From Cellulosimicrobium cellulans (GTDB lineage Bacteria > Actinomycetota > Actinomycetes > Actinomycetales > Cellulomonadaceae): DNA of 64,000 bases. Position numbers and translations under genes: made by a program. Where the stretch lies: positions 248,001-312,000 of the forward strand of contig NZ_VEGH01000002.1 of the NCBI RefSeq assembly GCF_007679345.1, in the 5' to 3' direction. The notes beneath the pieces are model-generated. The model saw nothing but the letters and a program-made list of their open reading frames with translations. It searched no databases and had not been told where the DNA came from. Each line of letters starts with the position of its first letter. The stretch's first letter is position 1. Positions 50,348 to 59,658 of the stretch are shown here, one piece after another.

Positions 50348-51412
50348 ATGACCAGTCACGACGTACCCGCGCACCCGGCGGGGACCGCCGTGCCCGACGG
50401 CCTCGGGGCCGTGGACCGCCCGACCGTCTCGTTCGAGCTGTTCCCGCCCCGGAACCCGGACGCCGCGCCGCGGCTGTGGGCGACCGTGCAGCAGCTCGCC
50501 TCGGCCCGCCCGGACTTCGTGTCGGTCACCTACGGCGCCTCGGGCAGCACCCGCACGACCACCCGGCAGCTGGTGCGGCGGCTGCTCCGCGAGACGTCGC
50601 TGACCCCGATCGCGCACCTGACCTGCGTGGCGAGCTCCCGGGAGGACCTCGCCGCGACGGTCGAGGAGTTCCTGGACGAGGGCGTGCGGTCGTTCCTGGC
50701 GCTGCGCGGCGACCCGCCCGCGGACCGCTCGTGGGAGCCGCACCCCGAGGGGCTGCCCACCGCGAGCGCCCTGGTCGAGCTGCTGCGCGACGTCGAGCGC
50801 CGCCGCTGCGCGAGCAGCCCCGCGCAGGCGGTGCGCGCGGCGACCCGCCCGCTGTCGGTCGCGGTCGCGGCCTTCCCGCGCGGCAACGCCGGCGCGGGCA
50901 GCACCCGGGAGCAGGACGTCGCTGCCCTGCTCGCCAAGCAGCAGGCCGGCGCGGACTTCGCGATCACCCAGGTGTTCTACGACGCGGGCTCGTACCTCGA
51001 GCTGGTGGCCCTCGCCCGCGACGCGGGCGTCACCATCCCGATCCTGCCGGGCATCATCCCGACCACCGACCCGGCCCGGCTCCGGCGGGTGCAGCAGCTG
51101 ACCGGCGTGCCCGTCCCGGAGCGGCTGCTCGCCCGGCTCGACGCCTTCGACCCCGACGACCCGGCGGACCTGGCGGCGCGGCACCGCCTGGGCACCCGGC
51201 TCGGCGTCGACCTGGTGAACGCCGTGCTCGACGGCGGCGCACCCGGCGTCCACCTGTACACGTTCAACGCGCACGGCCCGGCGCTCGACCTGCTGGACGG
51301 CGCGGGGCTCGGCGGCGACGCCCCCCGCGCGCACCTGCGGGTGCCGCCCCCCGAACCGGCGGCGACGTCCGCCGCCGCCACGACCACCCCGACCCCTGTC
51401 CCCACCATCTGA
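50348..51412 (+). CDS. metF: Methylenetetrahydrofolate reductase
   Basis: A 354-residue FAD enzyme that makes 5-methyl-THF for methionine synthesis. [18 protein letters not shown] near 24, [16 protein letters not shown] (FAD/folate region), and [17 protein letters not shown] are diagnostic, and [18 protein letters not shown] carries the family Gln. ATG at 50348 is used because GGAG sits 6 bases upstream; the in-frame ATG at 50336 lies inside riboswitch P1. Cotranscribed with metE, 8 bases downstream. Confidence 0.93.
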   Translation: MTSHDVPAHPAGTAVPDGLGAVDRPTVSFELFPPRNPDAAPRLWATVQQLASARPDFVSVTYGASGSTRTTTRQLVRRLLRETSLTPIAHLTCVASSREDLAATVEEFLDEGVRSFLALRGDPPADRSWEPHPEGLPTASALVELLRDVERRRCASSPAQAVRAATRPLSVAVAAFPRGNAGAGSTREQDVAALLAKQQAGADFAITQVFYDAGSYLELVALARDAGVTIPILPGIIPTTDPARLRRVQQLTGVPVPERLLARLDAFDPDDPADLAARHRLGTRLGVDLVNAVLDGGAPGVHLYTFNAHGPALDLLDGAGLGGDAPRAHLRVPPPEPAATSAAATTTPTPVPTI

Positions 51413-51420
51413 GGCGAGAG

Positions 51421-53769
51421 ATGACCGACCTGACCCACCCGTTCCCCGCCGGCACCGTCCTCGGCTACCCCCGCATCGGACCGCGCCGCGAGCTGAAGAA
51501 GGCCCTCGAGGCGTTCTGGGCCGGGCGCGCGAGCGCCGAGGAGGTCGAGGCCACCGCTGCCGACCTGCGCCGCCGCACCCGCACGCGCCTGGCCGGGCTC
51601 GGCCTGGACACCCGGCTGCCCGCGATCCCCAGCGCGTTCTCGTTCTACGACCACGTGCTCGACGCCGCCACCGTGCTCGGCGCCGTGCCGGAGCGGTTCG
51701 CCGACCTGGTGCCCGCCGAGGGCGGTCTCGACCTGGCCGGGTACTCCACCGTGGCCCGCGGCCGCGGGGACGACCTGCCGCTCGAGATGACCAAGTGGTT
51801 CGACTCCAACTACCACTACCTCGTGCCGGAGATCGGCCCCGCCACGGCGTTCCGGTACGCGAGCGACCGACCGGTGCGCGAGCTGGCCGAGGGCCTGGCC
51901 GACGGCGTGCTCACCCGCCCGGTGCTGGTCGGCCCCGTGACGTTCCTGGCGCTCGCCAAGGCCGCCGAGGGCGCGCCGGAGGACTTCTCCCCGATCGACC
52001 GCCTCGCGGACGTGCTGCCGGTGTACGCCGAGCTGCTCCGCGACCTGGCCCGCGCCGGCGCCACCTGGGTGCAGCTGGACGAGCCGGCGCTCGTCTCCGA
52101 CTCCACGGGCGTCCCGGCCGACCGGCTGCTCGCGGCGGCGACCGATGCCTACCGCGCCCTCGCCACCGACCTGCCGGCGACCGAGCGCCCGGCGATCCTG
52201 GTCGCGGCTCCGTACGGCGACCTGCGCGACGCCCTGCCGGTGCTCGCCGGCACGGACGTCGAGGGCCTGGCGATCGACCTGGTCCGCGGCGCCGTGCCCG
52301 CCGGGCCCGTCCCCGGCCTCGCGTCGAAGGTGCTCGTCGGCGGCGTGGTCGACGGCCACAACATCTGGCGCGCGGACCTCGACGCCGCGCTCGGCTCCCT
52401 CGAGTCGCTCGAGGGCCTCGGCGCCCGCCAGGTCGCCGTCGCCACGTCGACGTCGCTGTTCCACGTCCCGCACGACGTCGAGGACGAGCCGCAGCTCGAC
52501 CCGACGCTGCGCTCGTGGCTCGCGTTCGCCGACCAGAAGGTGGCCGAGGTCGTCACGCTCGCGACCGGGCTGACCGAGGGCCGCGAGGCCGTGCACGCCG
52601 AGCTGCTCGCCGCCGCCGACGCGCGCCGGTCCCGGGCCGAGGCACCGGGCGTGGTGCGGCCGGAGGTCCGCGAGCGCCTCGCCGGGCTGCCCGCGGACGC
52701 GTTCCGCCGCGGCGACTTCGCCGCCCGCCAGGTCGCCCAGGCCGAGCGGTTGCAGCTGCCGGTCCTGCCGACCACGACCATCGGCTCGTTCCCGCAGACC
52801 CCGGAGATCCGGGTGGCGCGGGCCGCCTTCGGCCGCGGCGAGCTCACGGCGGAGCAGTACGAGGACGAGATGAAGGCGGAGATCCGCCGCGTCGTCGAGC
52901 TGCAGGAGCAGATCGGCCTCGACGTCCTGGTGCACGGCGAGCCCGAGCGCAACGACATGGTGCAGTACTTCGCCGAGAACCTCGACGGGTTCGCGGTGAC
53001 GGCCAACGGCTGGGTCCAGTCCTACGGCTCGCGGTGCACCCGCCCGTCGATCCTGTGGGGCGACGTGTCCCGGCCGGCGCCGATCACGGTGCCGTGGACG
53101 ACCTACACGCAGTCGCTGACCGCGAAGCCGGTCAAGGGCATGCTCACCGGCCCGGTCACGATCCTGGCCTGGTCGTTCGTGCGGGACGACCAGCCGCTCG
53201 CCGACACCGCGAACCAGGTCGCGCTCGCCCTCCGGGACGAGATCGCCGACCTGGAGGCCGCCGGCACCGCGATCGTGCAGGTCGACGAGCCCGCCCTGCG
53301 CGAGCTGCTGCCCCTGCGCGCCGAGGACCACGACGCCTACCTGGACTGGTCGGTGCGGTCGTTCCGGCTCGCGACCGCGGGGGTGCGCCCGGACACCCAG
53401 ATCCACACGCACCTGTGCTACTCGGAGTTCGGCGAGATCTTCGGCGCGATCGACGGCCTCGACGCGGACGTGACGTCCATCGAGGCCGCGCGGTCGAAGA
53501 TGGAGATCCTCGGCGACATCGCCTCCGAGGGCTACCCCCGGGGCATCGGCCCCGGGGTGTACGACATCCACTCGCCCCGGGTGCCGAGCGAGGCCGAGGT
53601 GACCGAGCTGCTGACCGAGGCGGTCCGGGTCGTCGACCCCGCGCAGCTGTGGGTCAACCCGGACTGCGGCCTCAAGACCCGCCGGTACGCCGAGGTCACG
53701 CCGTCGCTGGAGCACGTGCTGGCGGCGACCCGCACCGTCCGCGCGTCGCTGGCGGTGCCGACGGCCTGA
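51421..53769 (+). CDS. metE: Cobalamin-independent methionine synthase
   Basis: A 782-residue two-barrel enzyme transferring a methyl group from 5-methyl-THF-polyglutamate to homocysteine. [21 protein letters not shown] opens the N-terminal domain; [13 protein letters not shown] starts the catalytic C-terminal domain near 455; zinc ligands are in [13 protein letters not shown] (His, Cys) near 663, [14 protein letters not shown] (Glu), and NPDCGLKTR (Cys) near 745. Behind the same SAM riboswitch as metF; GAGGCGAG lies a few bases before the ATG. Confidence 0.95.
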   Translation: MTDLTHPFPAGTVLGYPRIGPRRELKKALEAFWAGRASAEEVEATAADLRRRTRTRLAGLGLDTRLPAIPSAFSFYDHVLDAATVLGAVPERFADLVPAEGGLDLAGYSTVARGRGDDLPLEMTKWFDSNYHYLVPEIGPATAFRYASDRPVRELAEGLADGVLTRPVLVGPVTFLALAKAAEGAPEDFSPIDRLADVLPVYAELLRDLARAGATWVQLDEPALVSDSTGVPADRLLAAATDAYRALATDLPATERPAILVAAPYGDLRDALPVLAGTDVEGLAIDLVRGAVPAGPVPGLASKVLVGGVVDGHNIWRADLDAALGSLESLEGLGARQVAVATSTSLFHVPHDVEDEPQLDPTLRSWLAFADQKVAEVVTLATGLTEGREAVHAELLAAADARRSRAEAPGVVRPEVRERLAGLPADAFRRGDFAARQVAQAERLQLPVLPTTTIGSFPQTPEIRVARAAFGRGELTAEQYEDEMKAEIRRVVELQEQIGLDVLVHGEPERNDMVQYFAENLDGFAVTANGWVQSYGSRCTRPSILWGDVSRPAPITVPWTTYTQSLTAKPVKGMLTGPVTILAWSFVRDDQPLADTANQVALALRDEIADLEAAGTAIVQVDEPALRELLPLRAEDHDAYLDWSVRSFRLATAGVRPDTQIHTHLCYSEFGEIFGAIDGLDADVTSIEAARSKMEILGDIASEGYPRGIGPGVYDIHSPRVPSEAEVTELLTEAVRVVDPAQLWVNPDCGLKTRRYAEVTPSLEHVLAATRTVRASLAVPTA

Positions 53770-53786
53770 CCGCACCACCCGGGCAC

Positions 53787-53827
53787 GCGACCGCCCCGGT
53801 CCCCTCGCGGGGGGCCGGGGCGGTCGC
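53787..53827. terminator. Bidirectional terminator between metE and hsp20
   Basis: GCGACCGCCCCGGTCCCC (53787-53804) pairs with 53810-53827 over 18 bases with one G-T pair and a 5-base loop, between two converging genes. Confidence 0.8.
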
Positions 53828-53847
53828 CGTGGGGCCGCGTCGGGCGG

Positions 53848-54306
53848 TCAGGCGCTCGCACGCTCCTGGGGAGCGGCGTCGGCGCCCGCCTCGATGGTCG
53901 CCGGTGTCCCACCGGTGCTGACCTCGATGCGGCGCGGCTTGGCCTCCTCGGCCACCGGGATGGTCAGCGACAGCACGCCGTCGGTGTAGGACGCGGTGAT
54001 GGCGTCCAGGTCGAGCCCGCGCCCGACGGTCAGCTGCCGCGCGTAGGTGCCGACCGGGCGCTCCTTGGCGAGCCACTGCACGCCGTCCTCCGTGCGCGCC
54101 GTGCGCTGCGCGCGGATCGTGAGCGTGCGGTCGTCGACGGCGACGTCGATCGAGCCGGGGTCCGCGCCGGGCAGGTCGACGTTCAGGACGTAGTGGTCGC
54201 CCGAGCGGAACAGGTCCATCGGCATCGTGGCCGAGGCGCGCTGCTGGCCGAGCACCTGGTTCATCAGCCGGTCCATCTCCTGGAACGGGTCGAATCGCGT
54301 AGCCAC
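53848..54306 (-). CDS. Hsp20/alpha-crystallin small heat-shock protein
   Basis: A 152-residue chaperone. FDPFQEMDRLMNQVLGQQ forms the N-terminal arm; the alpha-crystallin domain (about 38-135) includes YVLNVDLPGADPGSIDVAVDDRTLTIRA and ASYTDGVLSLTIPVAEEAKPRRI with the conserved G-V-L-S-L-T-I-P. An IxI-like tail is weak (RIEV). It holds unfolding proteins under heat stress. A CIRCE element about 96 bases upstream predicts HrcA repression. GAGGAGGTGACGG lies before the ATG. Confidence 0.93.
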   Translation of the reverse strand: MATRFDPFQEMDRLMNQVLGQQRASATMPMDLFRSGDHYVLNVDLPGADPGSIDVAVDDRTLTIRAQRTARTEDGVQWLAKERPVGTYARQLTVGRGLDLDAITASYTDGVLSLTIPVAEEAKPRRIEVSTGGTPATIEAGADAAPQERASA

Positions 54307-54401
54307 AGCCCGTCACCTCCTCGAAGCGTCACGGCGGTCCGGACGGTCCGGGACCGCTGCTGCCCCGGCGCTGCCGCGCCAGGAGGGCTACGAGACATGT
54401 T

Positions 54402-54428
54402 CTAGCACTCTCGGCTGGCGAGTGCTAA
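54402..54428. promoter_or_regulatory. CIRCE element (HrcA operator)
   Basis: TAGCACTC (54403-54410), 9-base spacer, GAGTGCTA (54420-54427): a full match to the TTAGCACTC-N9-GAGTGCTAA consensus apart from one outer base. It sits upstream of the Hsp20 gene. Confidence 0.9.
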
Positions 54429-54468
54429 GCGGAACGGCGCGCTGTTCGCCAAGAGATGAACACGCAGG

Positions 54469-54912
54469 TCAGACGGTGTGCGAACCGGCATCCGCGCGGT
54501 CCGTCGCCGCCGCGAGCGCGGTCACGATCCGCACGTCCGCGTCGAGCCAGGGCACCGTCAGCCACTGCCCGCGCGGGAGCCAGCGCAGCGCGTCGTGCTC
54601 GACGAGGGGGCGCGGCTCGCCCTCGGCGATCCGCGCCTGCCACAGCCGCATCACGTACCGGTCGCTCAGCCGCCAGGCGCCACCGTCCGGGCCCGGGAGC
54701 TCGCTCCCGAGCTCGATCGCGACGCCCAGCTCCTCGCGGATCTCCCGGTGCACCGCGTCCTGCGGGGACTCGCCGGGCTCGACCTTCCCGCCGGGGAACT
54801 CCCACCGCCCCGCCAGGCTCACCGGCGCGCTGCGCCGCGCGGCGAGCAGCGCACCGGGGGCGGCGAGGTCGTCCACCAGAGCAGCGGCGACGACGAGCAC
54901 GGGCCGGTCCAT
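54469..54912 (-). CDS. NUDIX hydrolase (MutT-like)
   Basis: A 147-residue pyrophosphohydrolase. The NUDIX box is GKVEPGESPQDAVHREIREEL (about 39-60) with the complete GX5EX7REUXEE pattern, preceded by RRSAPVSLAGRWEFPGG, typical of MutT-like 8-oxo-dGTPases. The end WLTVPWLDADVRIVTAL is usual for the MutT/NudG group. It stands after the sugar importer lipoprotein gene in the same direction, separated by a nested palindrome (locus 4). Confidence 0.85.
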   Translation of the reverse strand: MDRPVLVVAAALVDDLAAPGALLAARRSAPVSLAGRWEFPGGKVEPGESPQDAVHREIREELGVAIELGSELPGPDGGAWRLSDRYVMRLWQARIAEGEPRPLVEHDALRWLPRGQWLTVPWLDADVRIVTALAAATDRADAGSHTV

Positions 54913-54933
54913 GCCCCGCAGTCTCCCACCGCA

Positions 54934-55002
54934 CTCGCCGAGCGTGCAGAAGGTGCGGGGTTCCGGGCGCCGGAACCCCGCACCTCGTGCAACCTCGGCG
55001 AG
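54934..55002. repeat. Nested inverted repeat, locus 4
   Basis: Inner perfect 16-bp stem AGGTGCGGGGTTCCGG (54951-54966) with CCGGAACCCCGCACCT (54970-54985), loop GCG. Outer clamp CTCGCCGAG (54934-54942) with CTCGGCGAG (54994-55002), the same clamp as locus 2. It lies 25 bases after the lipoprotein stop in the direction of transcription, so it should end that operon. Confidence 0.85.
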
Positions 55003-55026
55003 CGCGAGCGCGAGCGGGGCGGGGGG

Positions 55027-56367
55027 TCAGTTCTGGCGGAGCTCGTTCTTCAGCTCGCGCTGCGCCTGGTCCAGGGCGTCGCGGGCGGGGACGCCCGACT
55101 CGTAGATCTCCGTGAGCGTCACGGTGCCGAACCGGCTGTTCACCGCGGGCAGGTCGGGGCTGCTGAACGACTCGAAGTGCTCGATGCCGTCCTTGACCTC
55201 GTTCAGCACGTCGAACAGGTTGGTCGTGAAGTACTGGTTGAACTGGTTGTCCGGGTTCCGGGTGACCTCCTCGTCCTCCCACACCGCCATGTTCACCGGG
55301 TCGAAGCCGAGCACCTCCCACACGGCGACGTTGGCCTCCGGAGACAGCTTGGCGAAGGCGAGCCAATCGGCGGCGAGGTCCCGGACCGGCGAGTCCGCCG
55401 CGACGGCCGTGCCGGTGCCGCCGCCCCCGATGGTGACCGTGTCCGACCCGGCGACGACAGGCGCGGGCGCGATCGCCACCTTGCCCGCCAGGTCCGGCAT
55501 GTAGTCGACGAACCGCGAGGTGTACCAGGCGGGATACACGATCGCGGCGAAGTCACCGCGCGCGATCGAACCGTAGGCCTCCTCGTCGTCCGGGCTGGAC
55601 CCCGGGATCGGCGAGATCGCGCCGGCCTCGACCATGTCCTGCATCATCTCGAAGGACTCCACCACGACCGGGTCGTCGACCTGGACGGTCCCGTCCTCGG
55701 CGAACAGCTCCCCGCCGTTCTGGGCGATGACGAGCGGCTCCACGAAGAACACGTCGGTGTTCGCCGTGCCGAACGCCCGGCCCGTGGCCGCGTGGTACTC
55801 CGCGCCGGCCGCCGCGAAGTCGTCCCAGGTCACGATGGTCGAGTAGTCGATCCCGGCCTCCTCCAACAGCTCGGTGTTGTAGAAGGTGACGAACGCGCCG
55901 ACGTGGGTGGGGTAGCCGTAGACCGCGTCGCCCCGGCTGTACAGGTCCAGCCGGGCCTCCACCACGTCCTCGCGGTAGGGCTCCGCCGCCGCGGACAGGT
56001 CCATCAGCGGCGGGTCGTCCCCGCGCACGAAGTTCGCGAACTTCGTGACCTCGATGTCGGCCAGGTCGGGCATCCCGGCGCCCGAGTTGGCGGCGAGCTG
56101 CAGCTTGTTGTGCATGTCCTGGTAGGGGTAGACGGTGAGCCGCAGGTCGATCGCCCGGTCGGGGTGCAGCTCGTTCCACCGGTCGGCCATCTGCTCGTAG
56201 AGCACCCCGTGCAGCTCGCCGAAGATCCACATCTCCATGGGCGTGGCGCCGTCGGCGTCGGCCGTGGTGCCCGCCCCCCCGCCCGGGCTCCCGCCGCCGC
56301 ACCCGAGGCACGCCGCCAGCACCGCCGCCACGGTGGCCGCGGACGCCGTCGTCCTGATTCGTGACAT
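55027..56367 (-). CDS. Sugar-binding lipoprotein of second ABC importer
   Basis: A 446-residue extracellular solute-binding protein (family 1). Signal peptide with two possible lipobox Cys (VLAACLGC near 20-23), then a Gly/Ser linker. MEMWIFGELHGVLYEQMADRWNELHP, AANSGAGMPDLADIEVTKFANF and EAYGSIARGDFAAIVYPAWYTSRF are typical of sugar binders. Last gene of a three-gene operon (permease, permease, binding protein). AAAGGAGAGAAGTC precedes the ATG. Confidence 0.9.
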   Translation of the reverse strand: MSRIRTTASAATVAAVLAACLGCGGGSPGGGAGTTADADGATPMEMWIFGELHGVLYEQMADRWNELHPDRAIDLRLTVYPYQDMHNKLQLAANSGAGMPDLADIEVTKFANFVRGDDPPLMDLSAAAEPYREDVVEARLDLYSRGDAVYGYPTHVGAFVTFYNTELLEEAGIDYSTIVTWDDFAAAGAEYHAATGRAFGTANTDVFFVEPLVIAQNGGELFAEDGTVQVDDPVVVESFEMMQDMVEAGAISPIPGSSPDDEEAYGSIARGDFAAIVYPAWYTSRFVDYMPDLAGKVAIAPAPVVAGSDTVTIGGGGTGTAVAADSPVRDLAADWLAFAKLSPEANVAVWEVLGFDPVNMAVWEDEEVTRNPDNQFNQYFTTNLFDVLNEVKDGIEHFESFSSPDLPAVNSRFGTVTLTEIYESGVPARDALDQAQRELKNELRQN

Positions 56368-56397
56368 GACTTCTCTCCTTTGTGTGCGTCGCACGGG

Positions 56398-57279
56398 TCA
56401 GCCCTTGACGGCGCCCGCGGTCATTCCCTCGACGAAGAAGCGCTGGAAGGCCAGGAAGAGGACGAGGATCGGGATCAGCGAGAAGAAGGACCCGACGATC
56501 AGCAGCCCGTAGTTGTTCGCGTACGGGGTGATGAGGGTGTTCAACCCGATCGGGAGCGTGAACTTCTCCGAGGAGCGCAGCACGAGGAGCGGCCACAGCA
56601 GGTTGTTCCAGCACATCATCCCGTTGAGGATCGCCATGGCCGCGACGGCCGGGCGGGCGATCGGCAGCACCAGCCGGAAGAAGATCCCGAACTCCGTGAC
56701 CCCGTCGACGCGGCCGGCCTCGAGGATCTCCTTCGGGACCCCGAGGAAGTACTGCCGGAAGAAGAAGATCGTCACCGCGGCGGCCAGGAACGGGATGACG
56801 ATGACCGCGTAGGTGTCCGCCAGGCCCATCTCGTTCACCTGGACGTACAGCGGGAGCATCACCATCTCGAACGGGACCGCCATGATGGCGAGCACCGCGA
56901 TGAACAGCGGCGTACGCCCGCGGAAGTCGTACATCGCGAAGCCGTAGGCCACGAACGAGCTCACCAGGAGCGTCCCGACGACCTGGAGCACGGTCACGAC
57001 GAGCGAGTTCGCGAACCAGCGGAAGTACGGACCCGAGTCGGTGAACAGCATCGCCCAGTTGTCCAGGCTGAGCGTCGCCGGGTCGACGGCGAGCGAGATG
57101 CCGCCGCGCATGATGTCGGCGCCGGTCTGGAACGTGGCCACGAAGATCGCGAGCAGGGGAACCAGCGCGATCAGCGCGATCGTGACGAGCACGACCGACT
57201 GCAGGACGGACAGGGTCCGCGGGGCCCGGGGCTGGCGCCGACGGGTCGGCGGGCGGGTGCGCAGGGCGTTCGCGGTCAT
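56398..57279 (-). CDS. Carbohydrate ABC transporter permease (MalG type)
   Basis: A 293-residue, six-helix permease with EAA loop EILEAGRVDGVTEFGIFFRLVLPIARP near 190 and ITPYANNYGLLIVGSFFSLIPILVLFLAFQRF at the end. Its ATG overlaps the MalF-type gene's stop by 4 bases and its stop lies 30 bases before the lipoprotein start. Part of the importer regulated by the LacI-type operators at 58337 and 58449. Confidence 0.9.
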   Translation of the reverse strand: MTANALRTRPPTRRRQPRAPRTLSVLQSVVLVTIALIALVPLLAIFVATFQTGADIMRGGISLAVDPATLSLDNWAMLFTDSGPYFRWFANSLVVTVLQVVGTLLVSSFVAYGFAMYDFRGRTPLFIAVLAIMAVPFEMVMLPLYVQVNEMGLADTYAVIVIPFLAAAVTIFFFRQYFLGVPKEILEAGRVDGVTEFGIFFRLVLPIARPAVAAMAILNGMMCWNNLLWPLLVLRSSEKFTLPIGLNTLITPYANNYGLLIVGSFFSLIPILVLFLAFQRFFVEGMTAGAVKG

Positions 57280-58187
57280 CGCACGTTCTCCTTCCGGAAG
57301 GTGCCGGCGAGGGTGAGCTGCGTGAGGTTGATCGCCATGACCGCGACGAGGAGCACGATCCCGACCGCGGAGGCGAAGCCGAGGTCGTTCTGCTCGATGC
57401 CCTTGCGGTAGAGGTAGCCGACGACCGTCAGGCCCTGGTTGTTGGGCGAGGCGTTCCCGCCGTAGAGCATGAAGCTCTCGAGGAACATGGCCAGGCCGCC
57501 GTAGACGCTGATCGTCGTGACGTAGACGATCGTCGGGCGCAGGTTCGGCACCGTGATCCGCAGGAACTGCTGGCGCCGGTTCGCGCCGTCGAGCGCGGCC
57601 GCCTCGTAGTACTCCTCGGGGATCGACTGCATCCCGGCGATGAAGTACATGGTGTTGACGCCGGTCCAGCGCCACACCGCGAGCGCGAGCAGCGCGGCGA
57701 GCCCCGTCAGGTCCTCCCGGAGCCACCGGACCGGGCCGATCCCGATCACCTGGACGACCTGGTTCATCAGGGCGTTCTCCGACTCCGAGAACATCAGCCG
57801 GAACACCAGCCCGGCGACGACGACCGACGTGAGGGCGGGGACGAACATCGAGGCCTTGAAGAACGCCTTCACCCGCGGGCTGCCGATGCGCGAGCTGACG
57901 ACGGCGGCGAGCAGCATCGGGATCGGGATGAGCAGCAGCAGGCTGAGCACCATGTACCGGGCGCTGTTGGACATCGCGGTCCAGAACACGCCGTCGTTCC
58001 ACAGCCGCGCGTAGTTGTCCATCCCGACCGAGGTGGTCTGGCCGTACATCACCTCCTGGGTGGACATCACGAACGACCGGGCGACCGGGATGATCCAGAA
58101 CAGGGCCAGCGTGGCCACGAACGGCAGGACGAACAGGTACGGCGCGAGCTTCTGGGAGTACAGGAGCCGCCTCGCGGACGCGGGCAT
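57276..58187 (-). CDS. Carbohydrate ABC transporter permease (MalF type)
   Basis: A 303-residue, six-helix permease. SQKLAPYLFVLPFVATLALFWIIPVARSFVMS forms the first helix; the EAA loop is EYYEAAALDGANRRQQFLRITVPNLRP near 205. ATG at 58187 is preferred since AGGAGG is 8 bases upstream; an upstream GTG would add 14 residues. First gene of the operon, whose order (permeases before binding protein) is the reverse of the first importer. No ATPase in the operon. Confidence 0.9.
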   Translation of the reverse strand: MPASARRLLYSQKLAPYLFVLPFVATLALFWIIPVARSFVMSTQEVMYGQTTSVGMDNYARLWNDGVFWTAMSNSARYMVLSLLLLIPIPMLLAAVVSSRIGSPRVKAFFKASMFVPALTSVVVAGLVFRLMFSESENALMNQVVQVIGIGPVRWLREDLTGLAALLALAVWRWTGVNTMYFIAGMQSIPEEYYEAAALDGANRRQQFLRITVPNLRPTIVYVTTISVYGGLAMFLESFMLYGGNASPNNQGLTVVGYLYRKGIEQNDLGFASAVGIVLLVAVMAINLTQLTLAGTFRKENVR

Positions 58188-58336
58188 GACGGCAGGACCT
58201 CCTGGGGACGGGTGGCGGAGGGGTCGCACGGTGGTGCTGCGACCCGCCGGTCACGCCGTCCGGGCACGGCTGAGCCCGCGGAGACGGATGCCAGGACGGA
58301 CGGTCGGTGCACGGCTGTGTGCACCGGACGTAGGCT

Positions 58337-58349
58337 GGAAACTCTTTCG
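58337..58349. promoter_or_regulatory. LacI-type operator O1
   Basis: GGAAACTCTTTCG, with GAAA/TTTC half-sites around CTC. It lies about 20 bases downstream of the -10 box of the importer promoter and would block early transcription. Confidence 0.65.
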
Positions 58350-58369
58350 TGTCGAGTGGATGTGGCGTC

Positions 58370-58398
58370 AACGTATCGACGCCGCACAGCGGCGTCAA
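58370..58398 (-). promoter_or_regulatory. Promoter of the second sugar importer
   Basis: On the minus strand TTGACG (complement of 58393-58398), a 17-base spacer, TACGTT (complement of 58370-58375). A half-site GAAACTC (complement of 58403-58409) abuts the -35 box. Confidence 0.6.
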
Positions 58399-58448
58399 CC
58401 ACGAGTTTCACCCGGCTTCACGGGCGGCCTGGGCCCACCGAAGCGCGT

Positions 58449-58461
58449 GGAAACTCTTTCG
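58449..58461. promoter_or_regulatory. LacI-type operator O2
   Basis: GGAAACTCTTTCG, identical to O1 and 112 bases away from it, on the far side of the promoter and next to the stop of the YeiH-type gene. The spacing suits repression by DNA looping. Confidence 0.6.
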
Positions 58462-58466
58462 TCGCG

Positions 58467-59588
58467 TCAGCCCGTCGCGAGCAGCCCCGCCAGGCTCACG
58501 GTCATCGCGACCGCGGTCGCCGCGGCACCCAGGGCGAGGGGCCGTGCCCCGGTCCGCACCAGCCGGCCGAGGTGGATCTGCGTGCCCAGGGCCGTCATCG
58601 CCGCGCCGAGCAGCAGGGTGGTCACCGGCTTCACCGCCGGGAGCACGGCGTCCGGCACCAGCCCGGCCGACCGGACGGCGACCGCCGCGACGAAGCCGAC
58701 GACGAACAGCGGGACGAGCGGCGCCGCACCCCGTCCGGGGGCCGCCGCGACGCCGCCGCCGCTCTCGGCCGCCGCGCGCGCCGTCGCCCGGCGCCGCACC
58801 AGCCCGACCCCGGCCACCAGCGGCGCCAGCAGCACCACCCGCGCGAGCTTCGCGACCACGGCGACCGACAGCGCCGCCGCCGACACCGTGCCCGCCGCGG
58901 CCACCACCTGCGCCACCTCGTGCACCGACATCCCCGCCCAGAGCCCGGCCGTCCGGTCGGCCAGGCCGAGCGCCCCGGCCACCAGCGGCACGACGACCAG
59001 AGCCAGGCTCCCGTACACCGTGACCAGGGCGACCGCGGTGGCCACCTCGTCCTCCTCGGCGTCGGCGACCGGGCTCATCGCGGCGACGGCCGCGGCGCCG
59101 CAGATCGAGAACCCGGAGGCGACGAGCAGCGTCAGCCGCCGCCCGACGCCCAGGCGGGGCCCGAGCCAGGAGGTCGCCGCGAACGTGGCGGCGACGGTCA
59201 CCACCAGGACGAGCGCCTCCCGGGCGCCCAGCCCGAGCAGGTCACCGACCGACAGCTGCAGGCCGAGCAGCACCACGCCCGCGCGCAGCAGGCGGCGGCC
59301 GGTCCAGGCGAGGCCGGGGTCGAGGGCGGCGGGCAGCCACCCGGCCGATCGGGCGACCGCGCCGACGAGGATCGCGATCAGGAGCCCGGGCACCACCGGC
59401 ACGGCCGACGCCAGGGCGAGGCACGCGGCACCGACGGCGAGCGCGGCGACCACCCCGGGCGCCTGCGTGCGACCGGGGAGCGTCGCGCGCAGCCCGGCGA
59501 GCGCGCGGGCCCGGCGCGTCGGGGCCGGCGCACCGGGGTGGGCCCGGGTCGCGAGGGCCGGGTCGGGAGCAGGGCGGGGTTCGGGCAC
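58467..59588 (-). CDS. YeiH/UPF0324 family putative sulfate exporter
   Basis: A 373-residue, about 10-helix membrane protein. LLRAGVVLLGLQLSVGDLLGLG, ASGFSICGAAAVAAMSPVADAEEDEVATAVALVTVYG and GMSVHEVAQVVAAAG are diagnostic of the YeiH family, annotated as exporters of sulfate or sulfonate-related anions. The gene is divergent from a LysR regulator with 70 bases between, the usual YeiE-YeiH arrangement. A 45-residue Ala/Pro/Arg-rich N-terminal tail is not conserved. Confidence 0.87.
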   Translation of the reverse strand: MPEPRPAPDPALATRAHPGAPAPTRRARALAGLRATLPGRTQAPGVVAALAVGAACLALASAVPVVPGLLIAILVGAVARSAGWLPAALDPGLAWTGRRLLRAGVVLLGLQLSVGDLLGLGAREALVLVVTVAATFAATSWLGPRLGVGRRLTLLVASGFSICGAAAVAAMSPVADAEEDEVATAVALVTVYGSLALVVVPLVAGALGLADRTAGLWAGMSVHEVAQVVAAAGTVSAAALSVAVVAKLARVVLLAPLVAGVGLVRRRATARAAAESGGGVAAAPGRGAAPLVPLFVVGFVAAVAVRSAGLVPDAVLPAVKPVTTLLLGAAMTALGTQIHLGRLVRTGARPLALGAAATAVAMTVSLAGLLATG

Positions 59589-59658
59589 ACCCCCAGCCTC
59601 CGCCGCGCACCCCGCCCACCGGAACGCCGACCTGTCTCGCGGGATCTAGCCTGAGGCT

